From Diabrotica undecimpunctata (taxonomy: Eukaryota; Arthropoda; Insecta; Coleoptera; Chrysomelidae): DNA of 64,000 bases. This document shows positions 11,499 to 23,469 of the stretch, one piece after another (the stretch's first letter is position 1; each line of letters starts with the position of its first letter). The stretch is taken from assembly GCF_040954645.1 (NCBI RefSeq), contig NC_092808.1:83821389-83885388 (forward strand). The letters are read 5' to 3'. The notes below the pieces were generated by a model. That model saw nothing but the letters and a program-made list of their open reading frames with translations, did not search any database and had not been told where the DNA came from. The position numbers and the translations under genes were made by a program.

Positions 11499-11891
11499 TG
11501 TTACGATAGATAATGACGCATCATATGACTCAAAACTGTAAACATATTTATTACTAATATCCTTATTCATTCGAGTATTTTCTAGTAAGAAGATCGACGG
11601 GTTTCCCTAGGCCGAATAAAACCAGTATGGCGTGACCTTCCAGTCTTTTCGCCAAGGGTCAGGTCGACATCCTTTGACGAGATTCTAGTTTAACGGTGTT
11701 TTATAATATATAAACACGAAAGTTTTTGAAGAACAGTTTTTAGTTTGAGTCCGATAATATAATATTACGCGATAAATAAATATTGTGAAATAAATTAGTA
11801 ATAAAGACTTTAATAAATTTGTAAGTGTTATAAATAGAACCTTTGATAATAAACAAAGACGATAAATTGGATTAATAATAAAAACATAACA
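11499..11891 (+). mobile_element. Candidate solo LTR, copy 1
   Basis: The block starts TGTTACG, ends CATAACA, and is flanked by ATAT on both sides (11495-11498 and 11892-11895), compatible with a 4-bp target duplication of Ty3/gypsy type. Much of it matches in reverse a second block at 44940-45311 with the same TGTTAC start and ACA end: shared stretches include ATGACGCAT near the start and TTATTATCAAAGGTTCTA (reverse strand) near the end. No internal retroelement genes lie beside either copy. AT-rich flanks make the 4-bp duplication weak alone; the match between copies is the main support. Confidence 0.6.
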
Positions 11892-12309
11892 ATATACTAA
11901 GGGTCTTAATATTAATTCCACAAAGCGCATTTTCTAGTTTAATGTTTAATACTTTGGGTAAAAATAATTTGTTACCTATTGATCAATGATAGTTTATCGT
12001 AAAAACATATGTATTTAAATTAGAGTGCTCAGTAGTTTTAGTCTTACAGTCTTACAAAAAAGTGTTAAATAATACAACTCGAAAAATGTTGTATGCCTAT
12101 GTCCCTAGACTGGCGCATGTAAGTCAAATAAGCTTGTTATGAGTCTAAGTCATCTTAAGTCATCTTATAACGATGTGCAGATCAAAACCTGACATACGCA
12201 ATATGCAATTTTTTAGTAGCTTTAGTCACTTAAGTCGCGGCCACTGTTATAATCAATTACACTCATTCATTTCGTACTTACAGAAGTTGGTTGTTTTCTG
12301 ATATCTAAC
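11892..12309. other. No gene recognised
   Basis: AT-rich sequence between the candidate LTR and the tandem repeat. It holds the short repeated motif AAGTCATCTTA near 12150-12170. Confidence 0.4.
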
Positions 12310-12515
12310 CTGAGCTGTTCCAGGTTAAGTAATACAGGTTTGCATCAAAGTCAATGATTAGCTGTATTTCATTTATTCTGAAATATCCCTGGAACCCCTT
12401 TCATTATTATCTGTGCTGCCCCAAGTTGGATGGGCAGATGCAGTAGACGTTCGAATCAAAGCCAATGATCAGTTGCATTTCATTTTTTCTTCAATCCTTC
12501 CGTAGCTCTTATATT
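12310..12515 (+). repeat. Two-unit diverged tandem repeat (~101 bp)
   Basis: Unit 1 starts CTGAGCTGTTCCAGGTT at 12310, unit 2 starts CTGTGCTGCCCCAAGTT at 12411. Both continue into an AATCAAAGCCAATGATCAG-like block and a TTTCATTT tract. The units are clearly related but diverged. Function unknown. Confidence 0.65.
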
Positions 12516-12639
12516 ATCTCCCTTTATGTAGGTTTTTGGGAATCTTCTAAAGGAGAACTAACACACAACTTTAATCAAAAATCAAAGGCATTAACAAAAT
12601 CATAAGAAACAATATTAAATAAAATCAAAGAGAATGCTG

Positions 12640-13570
12640 TATATGTCCACAACCAACATCTTTACATAACATAACTCTTCTTCTCATTGAGTCTATAACA
12701 CTATTTAGGACCACGGAGTATTATTTCAGTTTTAAATATGATTCTCCAATCTTTGCCTAAGATCTTCTAAATCCGCTACAGGAGTTTTAAAACTTGAATT
12801 TTTTTAATGTGGCCACAGAAAGAAATCATAGGGAGTAAAATCACAGGATCGAGGGGGAATATAATAGGCGTATTTGAACTTAAGACCCTAGTTTCAAAAA
12901 AGTCCATAATAAAATTCAATTTTGAATCTTTGTATAAATTCGAGCCTCATCTTGCTGAAAGTATCTTTTTATTAATTCATCATCCATCAATTGATTAATA
13001 AATGGGATTAAAATTTCTTGACAGTATCTTTCAGCATTTAGAATCCCTAAGAAAATTAGCAGCTTCAAGTTTCTGTGTATACAAAGACGTCTTAATAAAA
13101 TAATGCGAATTATCTGCACTTCACATCCTAATATTCTGAGAACTTGTGTACCCAGAAAAATGAAACCAACTTTCGTGAGTAAAAAAGGTTTTACCTAATA
13201 CATCATCATTATTATTGATATTGTTCAAAAACCAATTACAGTAGGCTAGCCTTTGGGGATAGTCGTTTAGGGTGATTTCATGTAAGGCTTGTAAACGATA
13301 GGGATAAAAATGTAAATCTTCCTTAAGAATACGCTAACAAGTTCCATATGAAAGATCTATCTGTTGATGTAAACGCCGAATTGATGTATGGGGTTGATCT
13401 ACAATAAGTGTTCTGACCAGTCTAAAGTTTTCTTCAGTTCGCACTTTAGGCCTGACTGTCCCATTTCTGTGGGTAATGCTTTCCGTTTCTTTATAAGCAT
13501 CTACAACATGACAAATATTTTTGCAAAAAAGTCATAATGAATTGCAACATCAAAAATATTATTGGGTTGA
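12640..13570 (-). pseudogene. IS630/mariner-type transposase remnant
   Basis: Read through several shifts, the minus strand gives an ordered transposase: TENFRLVRTLIVDQPHTSIR and RRLHQQIDLSYGTC (helix-turn-helix end), HEITLNDYPQRLAYCNWFL, TFFTHESWFHFSGY (usual FTDEA, so the first acidic residue is changed), RYFQQDEARIYTK (usual FQQDGAPPH), then PPRSCDFTPYDFFLWPH and DLEDLRQRLENHI. This is the D,D-D/E transposase order of IS630-Tc1-mariner elements. Many stops; no terminal repeats identified. Confidence 0.75.
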
Positions 13571-13807
13571 AGTAAACCTATTTTTCAATAATTCTTTGGT
13601 CACTTTTAAAATCAATTTCGAGCAGAGATCGCTTTTATTTGTCCCTGAAAACCTTTTTTAATAATAATTTTGTTTACTAAAACTTGCAAAATCAAAATTG
13701 ACGGAAATTGACAAGTACATCTGAATCAACAAATATATCATGCACTGTATAGCTAAGTTTGTCTTTCCGAGCCCACTATGATGATAATTATTTTGGATCA
13801 GTGGATA

Positions 13808-13996
13808 TTAAAGGTACGCTGGTCCGAGAACTATTCGATTTAGACTAATCGATAAACCTACATTAAACCTTCTAGTATGAATCGTAAGGTCTGGCAAAAC
13901 TGCCCTAATTTGCTGGGGGTTTTCTTGCAGTATTCTTAGTGGAAATCTCAAAATAGTAACGGTGATGACATCACCATGACGTCGTGATTGCGCCAT
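13808..13996 (-). pseudogene. Possible Tc1-like helix-turn-helix fragment
   Basis: A 62-codon open frame has the run NPQQIRAVLPDLTIHTRRFN. The HTRR-like turn followed by a leucine-rich stretch resembles the end of the N-terminal DNA-binding region of insect Tc1-like transposases, but no catalytic motif follows. Weak assignment; could be chance. Confidence 0.25.
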
Positions 13997-14109
13997 CCAT
14001 TTGTTTTTTTAAATAAAAAGCTATATGTGTCAAAATAAAATAGGCAATAAAATTCTAGGGGCAGCAATATGTACCGCTATTCTTCTAAAGTTAAAAGTTT
14101 TTGATATAC

Positions 14110-14505
14110 AATGTCTTAAAAGTCAAATAATTAGTTTAACAATTTCAAGAAACTGTCTTTAAATTTTATCAGCAAAAACAACAGTTTATATAAATAAAAC
14201 ACAGTTTAAATAAGATGACCAAATTAAGATTTCCTTATTTCTTGCTTGGAAATAAGCCAAGCTATGCTTGAATTCTCGAATAAGGCTATAGAATAAACTT
14301 CTATAGCTTATATGTAGATTGTATTGCGTATATAGTAGCGTGGTAAGTTGTAAGGTTGGCTTATTGCTAAGTGAGGGGATTTCAATTCGAGCATACTGTT
14401 TAAACTGTTTTATTTAAATAACCGATACTTTTAATTATGTTGCTAAAAATTAAACATAGTTTCTTGAAGCTGTTCAATTAATTATTTGACTTAAATGTTA
14501 TGTTT
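14110..14505. mobile_element. Foldback/MITE-like element with ~110-bp inverted arms
   Basis: The left arm (about 14115-14215) and right arm (about 14392-14500) are reverse complements with modest divergence: both hold AAGTCAAATAATTA, then a TTCAAGAAACT block, then AAATAAAACA...CAGTTTAAA. The ~175 bp between them has further short inverted stretches (TATAGAATAAACTTCTATA near 14290). No coding capacity. No clean target duplication was found, so the ends are approximate. Confidence 0.65.
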
Positions 14506-14901
14506 TTATAGGATTGAGTCACAATTATTATTTTTGATTGTTATGATAATCATATTTTTAAATATCTAATAACTGTCAAATTGATTCGAACGAGTACATA
14601 CCGCTCTGTGAATCAGCGTAAAAATTCGCCGTTTATCACAATAAATATCAGTTTTTAAACGTATTTTACCATTAAAAAGTGATTAGTAATTGTTGTGTAG
14701 AGTTTTCAACGTTAAGAGCTGCAATATTATTCAGTAAGAAATTGTTGATTAATACTTTTCTAACCAAAACATTCAGCTGTGTTGTCATTTTTTGCCATAT
14801 TTGACATAAGTCAGTCCTATCAAGGACTGGCTTGGTGAAGTTTTAGACAGGCAACCAGAAATACAAATATGTGTTACAATTTCTGCCTATCAGTCGAAAC
14901 G

Positions 14902-16305
14902 TGAATACAATAAAACCAAAAATAGTTACTTTTGACTACATGAGTAACAACTTAAATCAATCTTCTCCTACTGTTAGCAACACCATGTCTGGAATCAACG
15001 TTATCAGTAATAATCCAAATTCATATGCAACTGCTACTATGTCAAAACCCAAACCGAAATATCCCAAAAAAAGATCAAGCCATATTAATACATGTTGAAC
15101 CAAACTTATTACTACTCGACTACGTCAAAGCCATAGGTAATATTGTTAGCCCCAAAAACATATGCTTTACCTCAAGAATTATGCATCTACTTAACAAATT
15201 CTGAACTCGTCGAACATATTTTAACAGAATCTCCTACAATTACAATCAACTCTGTAGAACTACTCGTTAGAAGACTGGTAACCCCAGCCAAAAGACTAAT
15301 AATCTCCAACGTTTGTCCCTCAATACCTCATGAAATTCTAGAAAAACACCTTCAAGATCTAGGTCTTCAACTAGCTTCACCAGTGTCACATCTTAAAGCT
15401 GGAATCCACGGTAATGAATTTACGCATATTATGAGCTTCATAAGACAGGTATACGCTATACCAACTACAGATAGCCTTAAAATTAAAACTTCAATAATAA
15501 TTCCATTCGACAATAATTCTTACAGAATATTTCTCTCTACTGACAAAATGGCATGTTTTCTATGCAAAAAACATGGACATACAGCAAATAACTGTCAAAA
15601 TCCCCCTAGCAATCCTCTCCCAAATGAAGAAACGTCCCCAGCTGAACCCATCCCTGCTACCCCAATATCAAACAATATGGCACCACCAAATAAAACACAA
15701 AATTTGGTTCCCAGCCAACAGATAAAAACTGTCGATATATCCACCACTTTTATTGTCTCAAACAATGAATTTCTTTATCCTACCACTGGTCAGAAACGAA
15801 CTTGTTCTGACCTCAGCGATTCTACCTCCCAAGAAACAAACACATCTACTAACTTACTCATCAAAGACATTAAAATGCCTTCACCCGATGCAAACGTGCC
15901 TAAAAGCATAAAACTAAAAAATCCAAGAAAGTTGCACCTGATTAATCTAAATTAACCGCCTCCTCTGTTCTCACAATCAATAATCTTTATCAAGAAAATC
16001 CAAACTTATTCTCCTTACCGGTTGAAAATTTTCTTGCCTTTCTGGAAAACTCATTCGGCAGTAATAACCCTCTACAAGAAGTACAGCAGTTCACTCAAAA
16101 TGTTCGATTACTACTTGACGACATGTATAGAATATACCCTTCATTGGAAGATAGAACAATGTTTACAAGAGTTTCTAAGAAAATTAAACAGCAACTTAAT
16201 ATAGACAATTCAGAAATTGGAAGCACAACATCGCAGTCTACAAATAATGATGAAGATTATCTAACCGACTCTTATCTAACCATCTCTCAACGTTCCCAAT
16301 GTTAA
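14902..16305 (+). pseudogene. LINE ORF1 (Gag-like, CCHC), copy 2
   Basis: ORF1 of I-clade LINEs makes an RNA-binding protein that coats element RNA. Here the N-terminal part (KPKIVTFDY ... KPKPKYPKKR) is in one frame up to the A-run at 15066-15072, and the homologous continuation (KDQAILIHVEPNLLLLDYVK) is one base forward. Downstream, a frame from 15143 holds KRLIISNVCPSIPHEILEKH and one zinc knuckle, CFLCKKHGHTANNC. Another shift leads to the C-terminal block RLLLDDMYRIYPSLEDRTMF and a stop at 16303. The initiator ATG expected near 14902 is lost. An ATG at 16299 overlaps the ORF1 stop (ATGTTAA), which suggests coupled start of ORF2 in the ancestor. Confidence 0.8.
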
Positions 16306-18871
16306 AATTTTTTTACTTTCACGTTAGTGTAGTTAGTGAAGTGGAACTGCGATGGGTTCTACCCTCCCTTAGAACGCACACAACAATCAATAATACAAAA
16401 GCAGATATCATCTGCCTTCAAGAAACCAATTTCAAGGAAACACATAGACGTGAACTTAAAAATTTTGAAGGTTACCATTTTCTTCGGAGTACGTTTACAA
16501 GAGCAAGTGGAGGTACATCTATCTTTGTGTCTAATGATTTATTTTCTATACAATATATCCTAACTACCAATTTGGAGGCCATAGCAATAACTGTCTGGTG
16601 TCCCGACCAAATAACCATATCCAGTACATATATTCCACCTAATTACAACTTAACAGAAACCGAGTTAGATGACTTAATTCGCCAACTTCCCAGTCCTTTT
16701 ATACTAGTTGGAGACTTTAACGCCCATAATACTATGTGGTGCTCAAAGAAAACATTTAGTAGAGGAAAAACCGTAGAGAATAATTTTCAAACTAGCGCCA
16801 AAGATCATATTTTATTACTTCAACAATCTGAAGATATAGACGAGGCAATAACTCTCTTTAATAACTGCATTATTATGTCCGCAGAAAAACATGTAAAAAA
16901 AATAACAATATGCCCGTCTAAAAAAGCAGTACGATGGTGGAATTCAGAATGTGAACTAACTGTACGTCAATGCAAAACGGCCCTCAACACATATCGAAAA
17001 AGAAGAACTTAAGAAAACCTGATCTATTTCAAAAAGCTAAGAGCCAAAGCGAAATATGTCCTTAAAAAAGGCAAAAAAAAACCTGGCAAAATGTTGTTTC
17101 TACAATTACTACTAATACTCCACCATCTCAAGTTTGGACAAAATAAGACAGATGAAAGGTTATAAAACTCCTCAAAAAATTCCAGCTATATCACTAAATG
17201 GCAAAGTTATAACAGATAACCAAACAATTGCTCAAATCATGGCTGAAAGTTTTGCATGAAAATTCAGGTCTGAAGCTGAACAGATTGAAAGTCCAAATGA
17301 CCAGAATATACAAATTCCTCTTGCTCCACAAATAAGTAGACACGACATTGACGCTATTAACCTTACTTTTACACAAGAAGAATTAGCACTTGCACTATCC
17401 TCTTGTACGAACTATGCCGCTGGACCAGACAATATCCCAATTATATTCATCAAACATTTATATCATTCCAGCCTTGCAATACTGCTGAATCTTTATAACA
17501 AAATATGGCATACTCAGTAATTACCCAAACTGTGTCGTGAATCAATTATCATACCAATAAAAAAATCTGATCTACCCTCAAACCTTACAAAATCATACAG
17601 ACCTATCTCTCTAACCTGTTCGTTATGTAAACTGTTTGAGAAAATGATTAATTCAAGATTAACATGGCTTCTCCAAAAATATGCAATAATTGATGCAGCG
17701 CAATCCGGTTTTAGACGTCACCGTTCAACCCTCGATAATTTAGTGCTATTACAAACACAAATAGCTTTCGCTATTTCAAACAAACAAGATCTGATCGCTA
17801 CTGTCTTTGATATAGAAGGAGCTTTCGATACTATCTCGCGCCAAGCCATTCTTGAAAAGCTTCGTCAATACAAGATAACAGTAAATATTTACTTCTTCTA
17901 AAAAACTTACAACAAAGAACGTTCAAAGTAAAAAAAAATGGGGAAATTTGGGCGACATTCGGGCAAAATAATTAGCTCTATTAGAATGCAGTAAACATGA
18001 AACCTCAAGCCTTCTCATAAAAAACACTTCAAAGAAATCATAAGCAAAAACCATTTCCAAAAAAATTCTGTATACAGATGCCTCCAAAAGAGAAGCAGGC
18101 GTTGGATGTGCCGTTACCACATATGATGAAATAATAAAATAATCTTTTTTACCAAATTTATGCAGCGTATACACTGGAGAACTTTATGCGATACTGGAAG
18201 CATTTAAAATACTAAAAACAAATGATAAAAACCAAGCAATATGCACAGACTCCCTGTCGTCACTATAATCGATAAAAAGTCTATACTCTCAGCATGCCTT
18301 AGTTCAAGAAATCCATAGGACTTACAGTGCACTCGCTTTTCAAGGTGTAAATGTCACGATCATCTGGCTACTATCCCATATCGGCATCCCCGGTAATGAA
18401 AAAGCAGACCAAACAGCCAAGCAAGCTTCTTGTGTAAACAGTCAATCCTTAAAAGCCCAACATATTCAAATACATAATGACCTAAAGCAAATTTTCAAGC
18501 AACAACAGTATCATACCTGGCAAACCGACTGGGATACAATCAAGAGTGCCGGACATGAGATCCGGCAGACTGTTGAAAAATTTGAACTTCCAACTATCTC
18601 TAGAAACGAAAAAGCTGTCATCCGAAGATTAAGAATAGGACATACTCGATTCACACATGAATACTTAATGAAGTCCGAGCCGAAGCCCAATTGCCAAATC
18701 TGCTCAAGTGCATTAACTGTGAAACACATCCTGATTGAGTGTCCCCGTTACGCAAAACACAAAGTGCAACATAAACTTAAGTCTAATTTCAAAGAGGTTT
18801 TAAACTCACGCGATCAAGTCTTTAGCCTAACTGGTTTCTTGAAAGACATTCAGTTGTTCAACAGAATATGA
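16306..18871 (+). pseudogene. LINE ORF2 (endonuclease, RT, RNase H), copy 2
   Basis: The order is endonuclease (KWNCDGFYP, ADIICLQETNFKE, ASGGTSIFVS, LVGDFNAHNTMW), linker (VRWWNSECELTVRQCKTALN), RT start (NYAAGPDNIPIIF, SYRPISLTC, QSGFRRHRSTLDNL, FDIEGAFDT), RNase H (ILYTDASKREAGVGCAV, YTGELYAILEAF, ICTDSLSSL, LSHIGIPGNEKADQTAK) and a C-terminal CQICSSALTVKHILIECPR motif, with a stop after FLKDIQLFNRI. Compared with the copy at 24.5-28.2 kb, about 90 residues are missing near 16790 and the whole RT core with YADD is missing near 17930. Stops and shifts add to this. Confidence 0.85.
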
Positions 18872-19054
18872 CATCTTGTTTTCCGTGTACTTTACTTATA
18901 TTACATATATTATTTAGTCATAGGTTCTAAGCTTATAGATTAACTGTAGCAATTAGTTACATGTGCTTAGTGCATTGTAATTATTGTACACAATATTATT
19001 TGTGTCAATGGTCATTGCAGCCGAGGCACATTAATTAAAAAAATATATCTATTG

Positions 19055-19310
19055 TTTGACATTTCGATTTCCACTTGGGAAATCGTTCTCAAAAAACGTT
19101 TTTATACAAATTCTGGAAAAAGTTTAACCAAAGTTTTTGTTATTGTTTATGTCAATACAAAATGGTCATGCTTGACCTACATCTTGTAGGCACACGGCAC
19201 ATCGTGGCTGCAACAAATTTTGAAAGTGTTGTTTTACACTTGGAATATTAAATTCTTACTGTTTTCGTATTTTCTGTTTTATGTTTGTGTAAAAAAATTG
19301 TATTCTCGTT
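19055..19310 (+). repeat. Dispersed repeat family, copy 1
   Basis: Begins with the near-palindromic block CATTTCGATTTCCACTTGGG and AAATCGTTCTCA, then GTTTTTGTTATTG, GGTCATGCTTGA, TTGTAGGCACACGGCA and TTTTGTGTAAAAAA. The same order recurs at 35205-35470, and the core alone at 31711-31750 and, reversed, at 61895-61930. It sits directly after the 3' end of LINE copy 2. Confidence 0.7.
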
Positions 19311-20089
19311 GTGGTTAAGCAAGGTAAATAAAGTAAAAAATTATTTTGTTATTTTGTGTGTATTTTGTGTTGCATATGTGTTTTGTGTAAAATTGTAGGT
19401 GATGTTTTTTCAACTTCACATGACTGCCATTGTTGGTATATGTTTGTTATTGACTTCTTTTTTTTGTATTGGCAACTAAAGCCGGCTACATTTTTTTGAT
19501 CGTTTTGCTACACATTTTTCTTCGTTGAGTAGGATGATGGCTGCCTCTTTGACTTTGCTTCGTTTTTTTACATGAATATTGATTGTTCATTGATTATAAT
19601 TGTTGATTGATTAGGTAGTTTTAAATATTTATCTTAATAATAGTTAAAATATGCCAATACTTTCAGCCGTAGAAATTACTGAACGATCGAAAAATTACAC
19701 TCTTATCAAAGACGACTGGCGTTATTGATTTCAAAACTACGTTGAGTTTCAGTCTTAGTTCTTCTAAATTTTTGGCTTTTTGATTAACCGTAAATTTTGT
19801 TTTCGATATTACCAACACAAAAATAAATCATTAGATAGTAAGTCGACCTGACTTGGTGATCTCTGCACCGCTATATTTGTTGAAATTATTTGCCGACAAA
19901 AAGAAAAAGATAAGCCGAAACAAGTAAACTCGCTGATATATGTACATGGTATCCAATTTTTTTAAAAAAGGTAAAATTTAATTACAATTTAGTCTCAATT
20001 TTTAAACGGCAAAATTTTTTCTCTTCGCTATTATTTACAATCTACAAAACCTGCAATTCTTGATTTTAATTATAAATGATATATCTTTT
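19311..20089. other. No gene recognised
   Basis: AT-rich intergenic-like sequence without a supported frame or repeat. Confidence 0.4.
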
Positions 20090-20660
20090 AGTGCTTCCTG
20101 AACTCTCTTCTAGGTGCAGGTTAAAAAGCAGCGAAGAAAGTATGCACCTATGTGTCTTATCACTCGTTGTATCCCCATTTCATCTGGCAGTTCATAACGA
20201 ACCTTTACAGAAGCTACTTGTTTAAAAAAACCCGATATTATTCTAATGTTTTTTATATCCAGATTTTATATATCTTTGCGCAAATATATTAAGGGCAAGC
20301 AAGGTATTCGTTGTAAATACTGCTTTTCTGAAGCCAAAATGAGTTTTAACATTACCTTGCTCATTTTTTTTTAAATCATTTAATGTATGTTAAGGATTTT
20401 CCAGAATATCTTTTTAGTGCGGCTTATTCAGCTAATAGTAAGATGATCAATGCATGCTTGGTAAAGTAACGAATGTCAACTTTTTGAGCCACTCTTTTGG
20501 AATGCCGCCTGTGTCATATACGCTGTTTCTTGTACAAGTCGTTTAGTATCTCTATTAGATCTTCTGTAATTAGTTTAATGATTTCCACTTATATCTCACC
20601 ATGGCCTGTAGCTTTATTATTTATTATCAATTTTACTGAATGAATTAACTTTTCTTTTGT
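20090..20660 (-). pseudogene. RTE-like LINE RT fragment
   Basis: On the minus strand, broken frames read INNKATGHGEI, VEIIKLITEDLIEILNDLYK (usual NNKAPGxDGI...EMIK...L), then after loss of the palm, DIKNIRIISGFFKQVASVKV and a GCILSSLLFNLHLEE block (usual GVRQGCVLSPLLFNLY). These are RT motifs of RTE-type LINEs. Motif C is missing. Strongly decayed. Confidence 0.6.
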
Positions 20661-22634
20661 TTTACTTGACAAAATTTTTGTACTGTTAAACAGTTATATG
20701 TCTCTAATTTGGTTTCAATATTTAAATATTTAAATATATTTTATATTTAAAATTTTTTGTGCATGTGTTATTCCTATATTTTTATTTGCTTGTTGTTGTC
20801 AAGAATAATTATTTTACATATTTCATCTAATAGACTAATGTGGTTTGTTTTTCTGATGCCGGTCAGGCTTTTTACCTTTCTTTGTAAATTGAAGTCGATA
20901 TTAGGCACGGCGAAAAGCTTGGGTTCGTTCGGAAAGATATTGCCATGAATTTTTTTTTACATAATCACCTTCAAGAGATAACCCAAAAAACGGTTCAAGA
21001 GCGAAAAGTTTTTAAATATTTTCAACATTCTGAACAAAATAAGTTTCTTAATTTTTCTGTAAACTTTATCGTTTTCGAGTTGTATTCAATATAAAACTGA
21101 AAAAAACTCAAAATTGCGATTTTCAAGACTCAAAAACGTAACTAAATAATATTAATTTTGAATTCAACAAGGAACTAAATTTAAGTTCAAGACTTCTTCT
21201 GTCAGATCACGATAAAACTTCTGGATTTATTTTATTTTAAAACATTGTTTTTAATTGTTAATAAACCGCTTCTGGCAGGGCGGGAACTCATTTGTACAAT
21301 GAGAATTTAAACCAGCAAAAATTTGTGCCGTAGACCTTGTTTCTCTCTCTTATACACGTTTTTACTCTTAATTTTTCGTGTATACTATATTTATATTACT
21401 TATTTCGTAGTTGAATCTTTTCGTCTATCTACAGGTCTATTAGACTCCTATTTTTGTAAGCTTCACCACTTACTTTTACTAATTATATTTGAAACCTCTC
21501 GATAGTACTCTCAAAATCTCTAAAGTACTCTTTAATCGAAAATCCAAGTAAAGACTGATTAGGTTTCCGAAGTATTTTACCACTGGTAATGGAATCACTT
21601 AAGTTTAAATTGTTTAAATTAGAGACGTTTTCAGTATTATGGCCTGACAATATTCTTACCTTATGCTGAAAGACTAAAGGCTTTTTATATTAGCATTAAG
21701 TTCAGTACAGTTATACGTTATACCAGCATTCTGCCAATACAACTACTTGCAATATTTCTCCGCGTCTGCCTTTATTATTCTATGCAACCAGAGGTATTTC
21801 CAGCCACGTGTCTGAGAAACTAGTTTGCTGAATAATAAAAAAAATGTTATAAGGACTACTTACTAAACCATACTAAACTTTTGATTTTTCAGCAATTTCT
21901 GGTAAATATCTTTCTTTTGTTAAATTTCTAACTTAAAACTTAACTGCCCATCTGATATTTCATAAATTGCTTTACTATCCAAGTTACGATTAAAACAAGC
22001 GTTAGTTTGCTTCCACTAGTGACCTATTTCATCCCAACAATCAGTAAATTTCGATTCATTTGATAAATTTTGCGGACGAACCGGTAAAGTTTCACGATGG
22101 AATGGTTGCCAGCATTTAGCGCGCAAACGTGACAAAAATAATGGAATCATTCGGGTCAAGAGTAGAAAATAACACCGAAAACAGATTTAGCAGTCCCGAA
22201 TTAAAAAGTGTTTTGTTTGATGTACAGAAACAACCAGTTTGGATTTAAGCAGACATTATTTACAGTAACAGATTTATCAATATATTTTTTCGGGAATTTT
22301 AAACACGCAAATCTTGTATGACAAAAGTTCACAAAGCATCGAATAAATATTCATGTACAAAATTATTTATGGGTTCACATTATTGAAAACGTAGTAATTT
22401 GAGATATCATTCAATCTGCATGGAATAAATCAATAAAGATACTATAATACTGAATTTTTCTTGTGATCTAAAACTCAAATACAAAATTTACTTACATAAG
22501 AACTTTCCCATTTAATTTGTCCTACTTGGAGTCCTACCAAGTACTCATATTGAGCTCCCTCTGCACAATTTCAGGACGGGCTATTTGCTAGTAGTACGCA
22601 ACAAACTATTGTTTTATGTATATTTTTTGATGTT
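20661..22634. other. No gene recognised
   Basis: AT-rich. The minus strand around 22000-22230 has an open piece (RLRAKCWQPFHRETLPVRPQ) that I cannot assign. No paired repeats seen. Confidence 0.4.
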
Positions 22635-22707
22635 TTTATTTTATTAAAAACGTTATAGATTTCTTCAGCTCTAGAATAAAGTTACATGTACCAAAACGTC
22701 TTATTTA

Positions 22708-22842
22708 TCATTCAAAGTGCATTTGAAAATTGTATTTATTTTTAAAACGTCTTCTTTCCTCTCTGATTTTATTTGCAACACGTTTTAAATCCAACTCACG
22801 TGCCTTACTTTCAATGAGCGCATAGAAGTCACGTGTTAACGT
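22708..22842 (-). CDS. Candidate terminal coding exon of a host gene
   Basis: Reading the minus strand, a pyrimidine-rich stretch ends in TTTCAG at 22848-22843 and opens a 44-codon frame closed by TGA at 22710-22708. It begins TLTRDFYALIESKARELDLK and continues RVANKIREERRRFKNKYNFQ, a charged, helix-like sequence with balanced composition unlike the AT-driven frames around it. An AATAAA lies about 70 nt past the stop (near 22640-22635). That is what a last exon with its poly-A signal looks like. No upstream exon was found; the intron would run into the TE-filled sequence above 22848. I do not recognise the protein, and a TE exon remains possible. Confidence 0.5.
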   Translation of the reverse strand, partial: TLTRDFYALIESKARELDLKRVANKIREERRRFKNKYNFQMHFE

Positions 22843-22848
22843 CTGAAA

Positions 22849-23039
22849 TATGAAAAGGAAGAAGAAGTACGAAAGATTTTAGAAGCTAAACTTTTGGTAT
22901 ATAAAAGGCGTATAAAAAGATTTTATAAAATAATGAATATCCTATTATATTTGATGATACAGCTTGTTTTTGTATATGCTTTGCCTCATACTGGTATATG
23001 TAAAGCATTTTATTCCCGTTAACTATGGCAGTACTATCT
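22849..23039. other. Possible intron sequence
   Basis: Lies upstream (minus strand) of the candidate terminal exon. No coding motif seen. Confidence 0.3.
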
Positions 23040-23446
23040 GGCAGTTTGGCAGTACACCATTATGGTTTACAATCCAAACAGGATACAACTGATGTATCAT
23101 TTTATACATGGGGCGAAAATGATGGTACGAAGTATAGTTAATAGGTTTGAAGTGTTTTGTATCACCACTTAACTACTTTTCTACCTTGAATTTAGCCATA
23201 AAGATAATTAATCTATTTTGTGATGGATGTAGTGTTCAAATCAAAAGCTGCATTATACTCTCAAGGCTAAATGAAGTGGCTTCCATTTGTAACATAACAA
23301 TTAATATTACTTTTCCCGTGCGAAGTCGTAGTTATTTTCCAGTAAATCGTGTTTTTAGAAGGGTAGAAAAAACATTACGGAGAACTGAAAAATCTTTGTT
23401 ACCAACTGATAACCATATTAAATTTAATTGGATATGTGCTTGTTGA
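23040..23446 (+). pseudogene. TE-derived DUF7869-like fragment
   Basis: Frames read HYGLQSKQDTTDVSFYTWGE (usual form: xFGVHNL...FY.W.E), then LFCDGCSVQIKSC (usual LF.DGC.GQNKN), then VRSRSYFPVNRVFRRVEKTL (usual RGHSFLPxDRxFGxIEK). This order is that of the RNase H-like core of TE-associated proteins annotated as DUF7869 in many insects; the acidic residue of the DGC motif is kept. Stops and one shift interrupt it and the C-terminal part is missing. A C-terminal piece of a similar protein is at 36528-37013. Confidence 0.5.
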
Positions 23447-23469
23447 ATAAAGTATTATTATAATTTATT

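Larger units (their letters stand above)
14590..19041 (+). mobile_element. I-clade LINE copy 2, decayed
   Basis: A 5'UTR-like lead, ORF1 with a CCHC knuckle, ORF2 with endonuclease, RT and RNase H remnants, and a 3' end GCACATTAATTAAAAAAA near 19029-19045 follow the same order as the full-length copy at 24368-29920. The 5' limit at about 14590 is inferred from loss of similarity. Two deletions removed part of the endonuclease and the RT core. No target duplication found. Confidence 0.8.
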
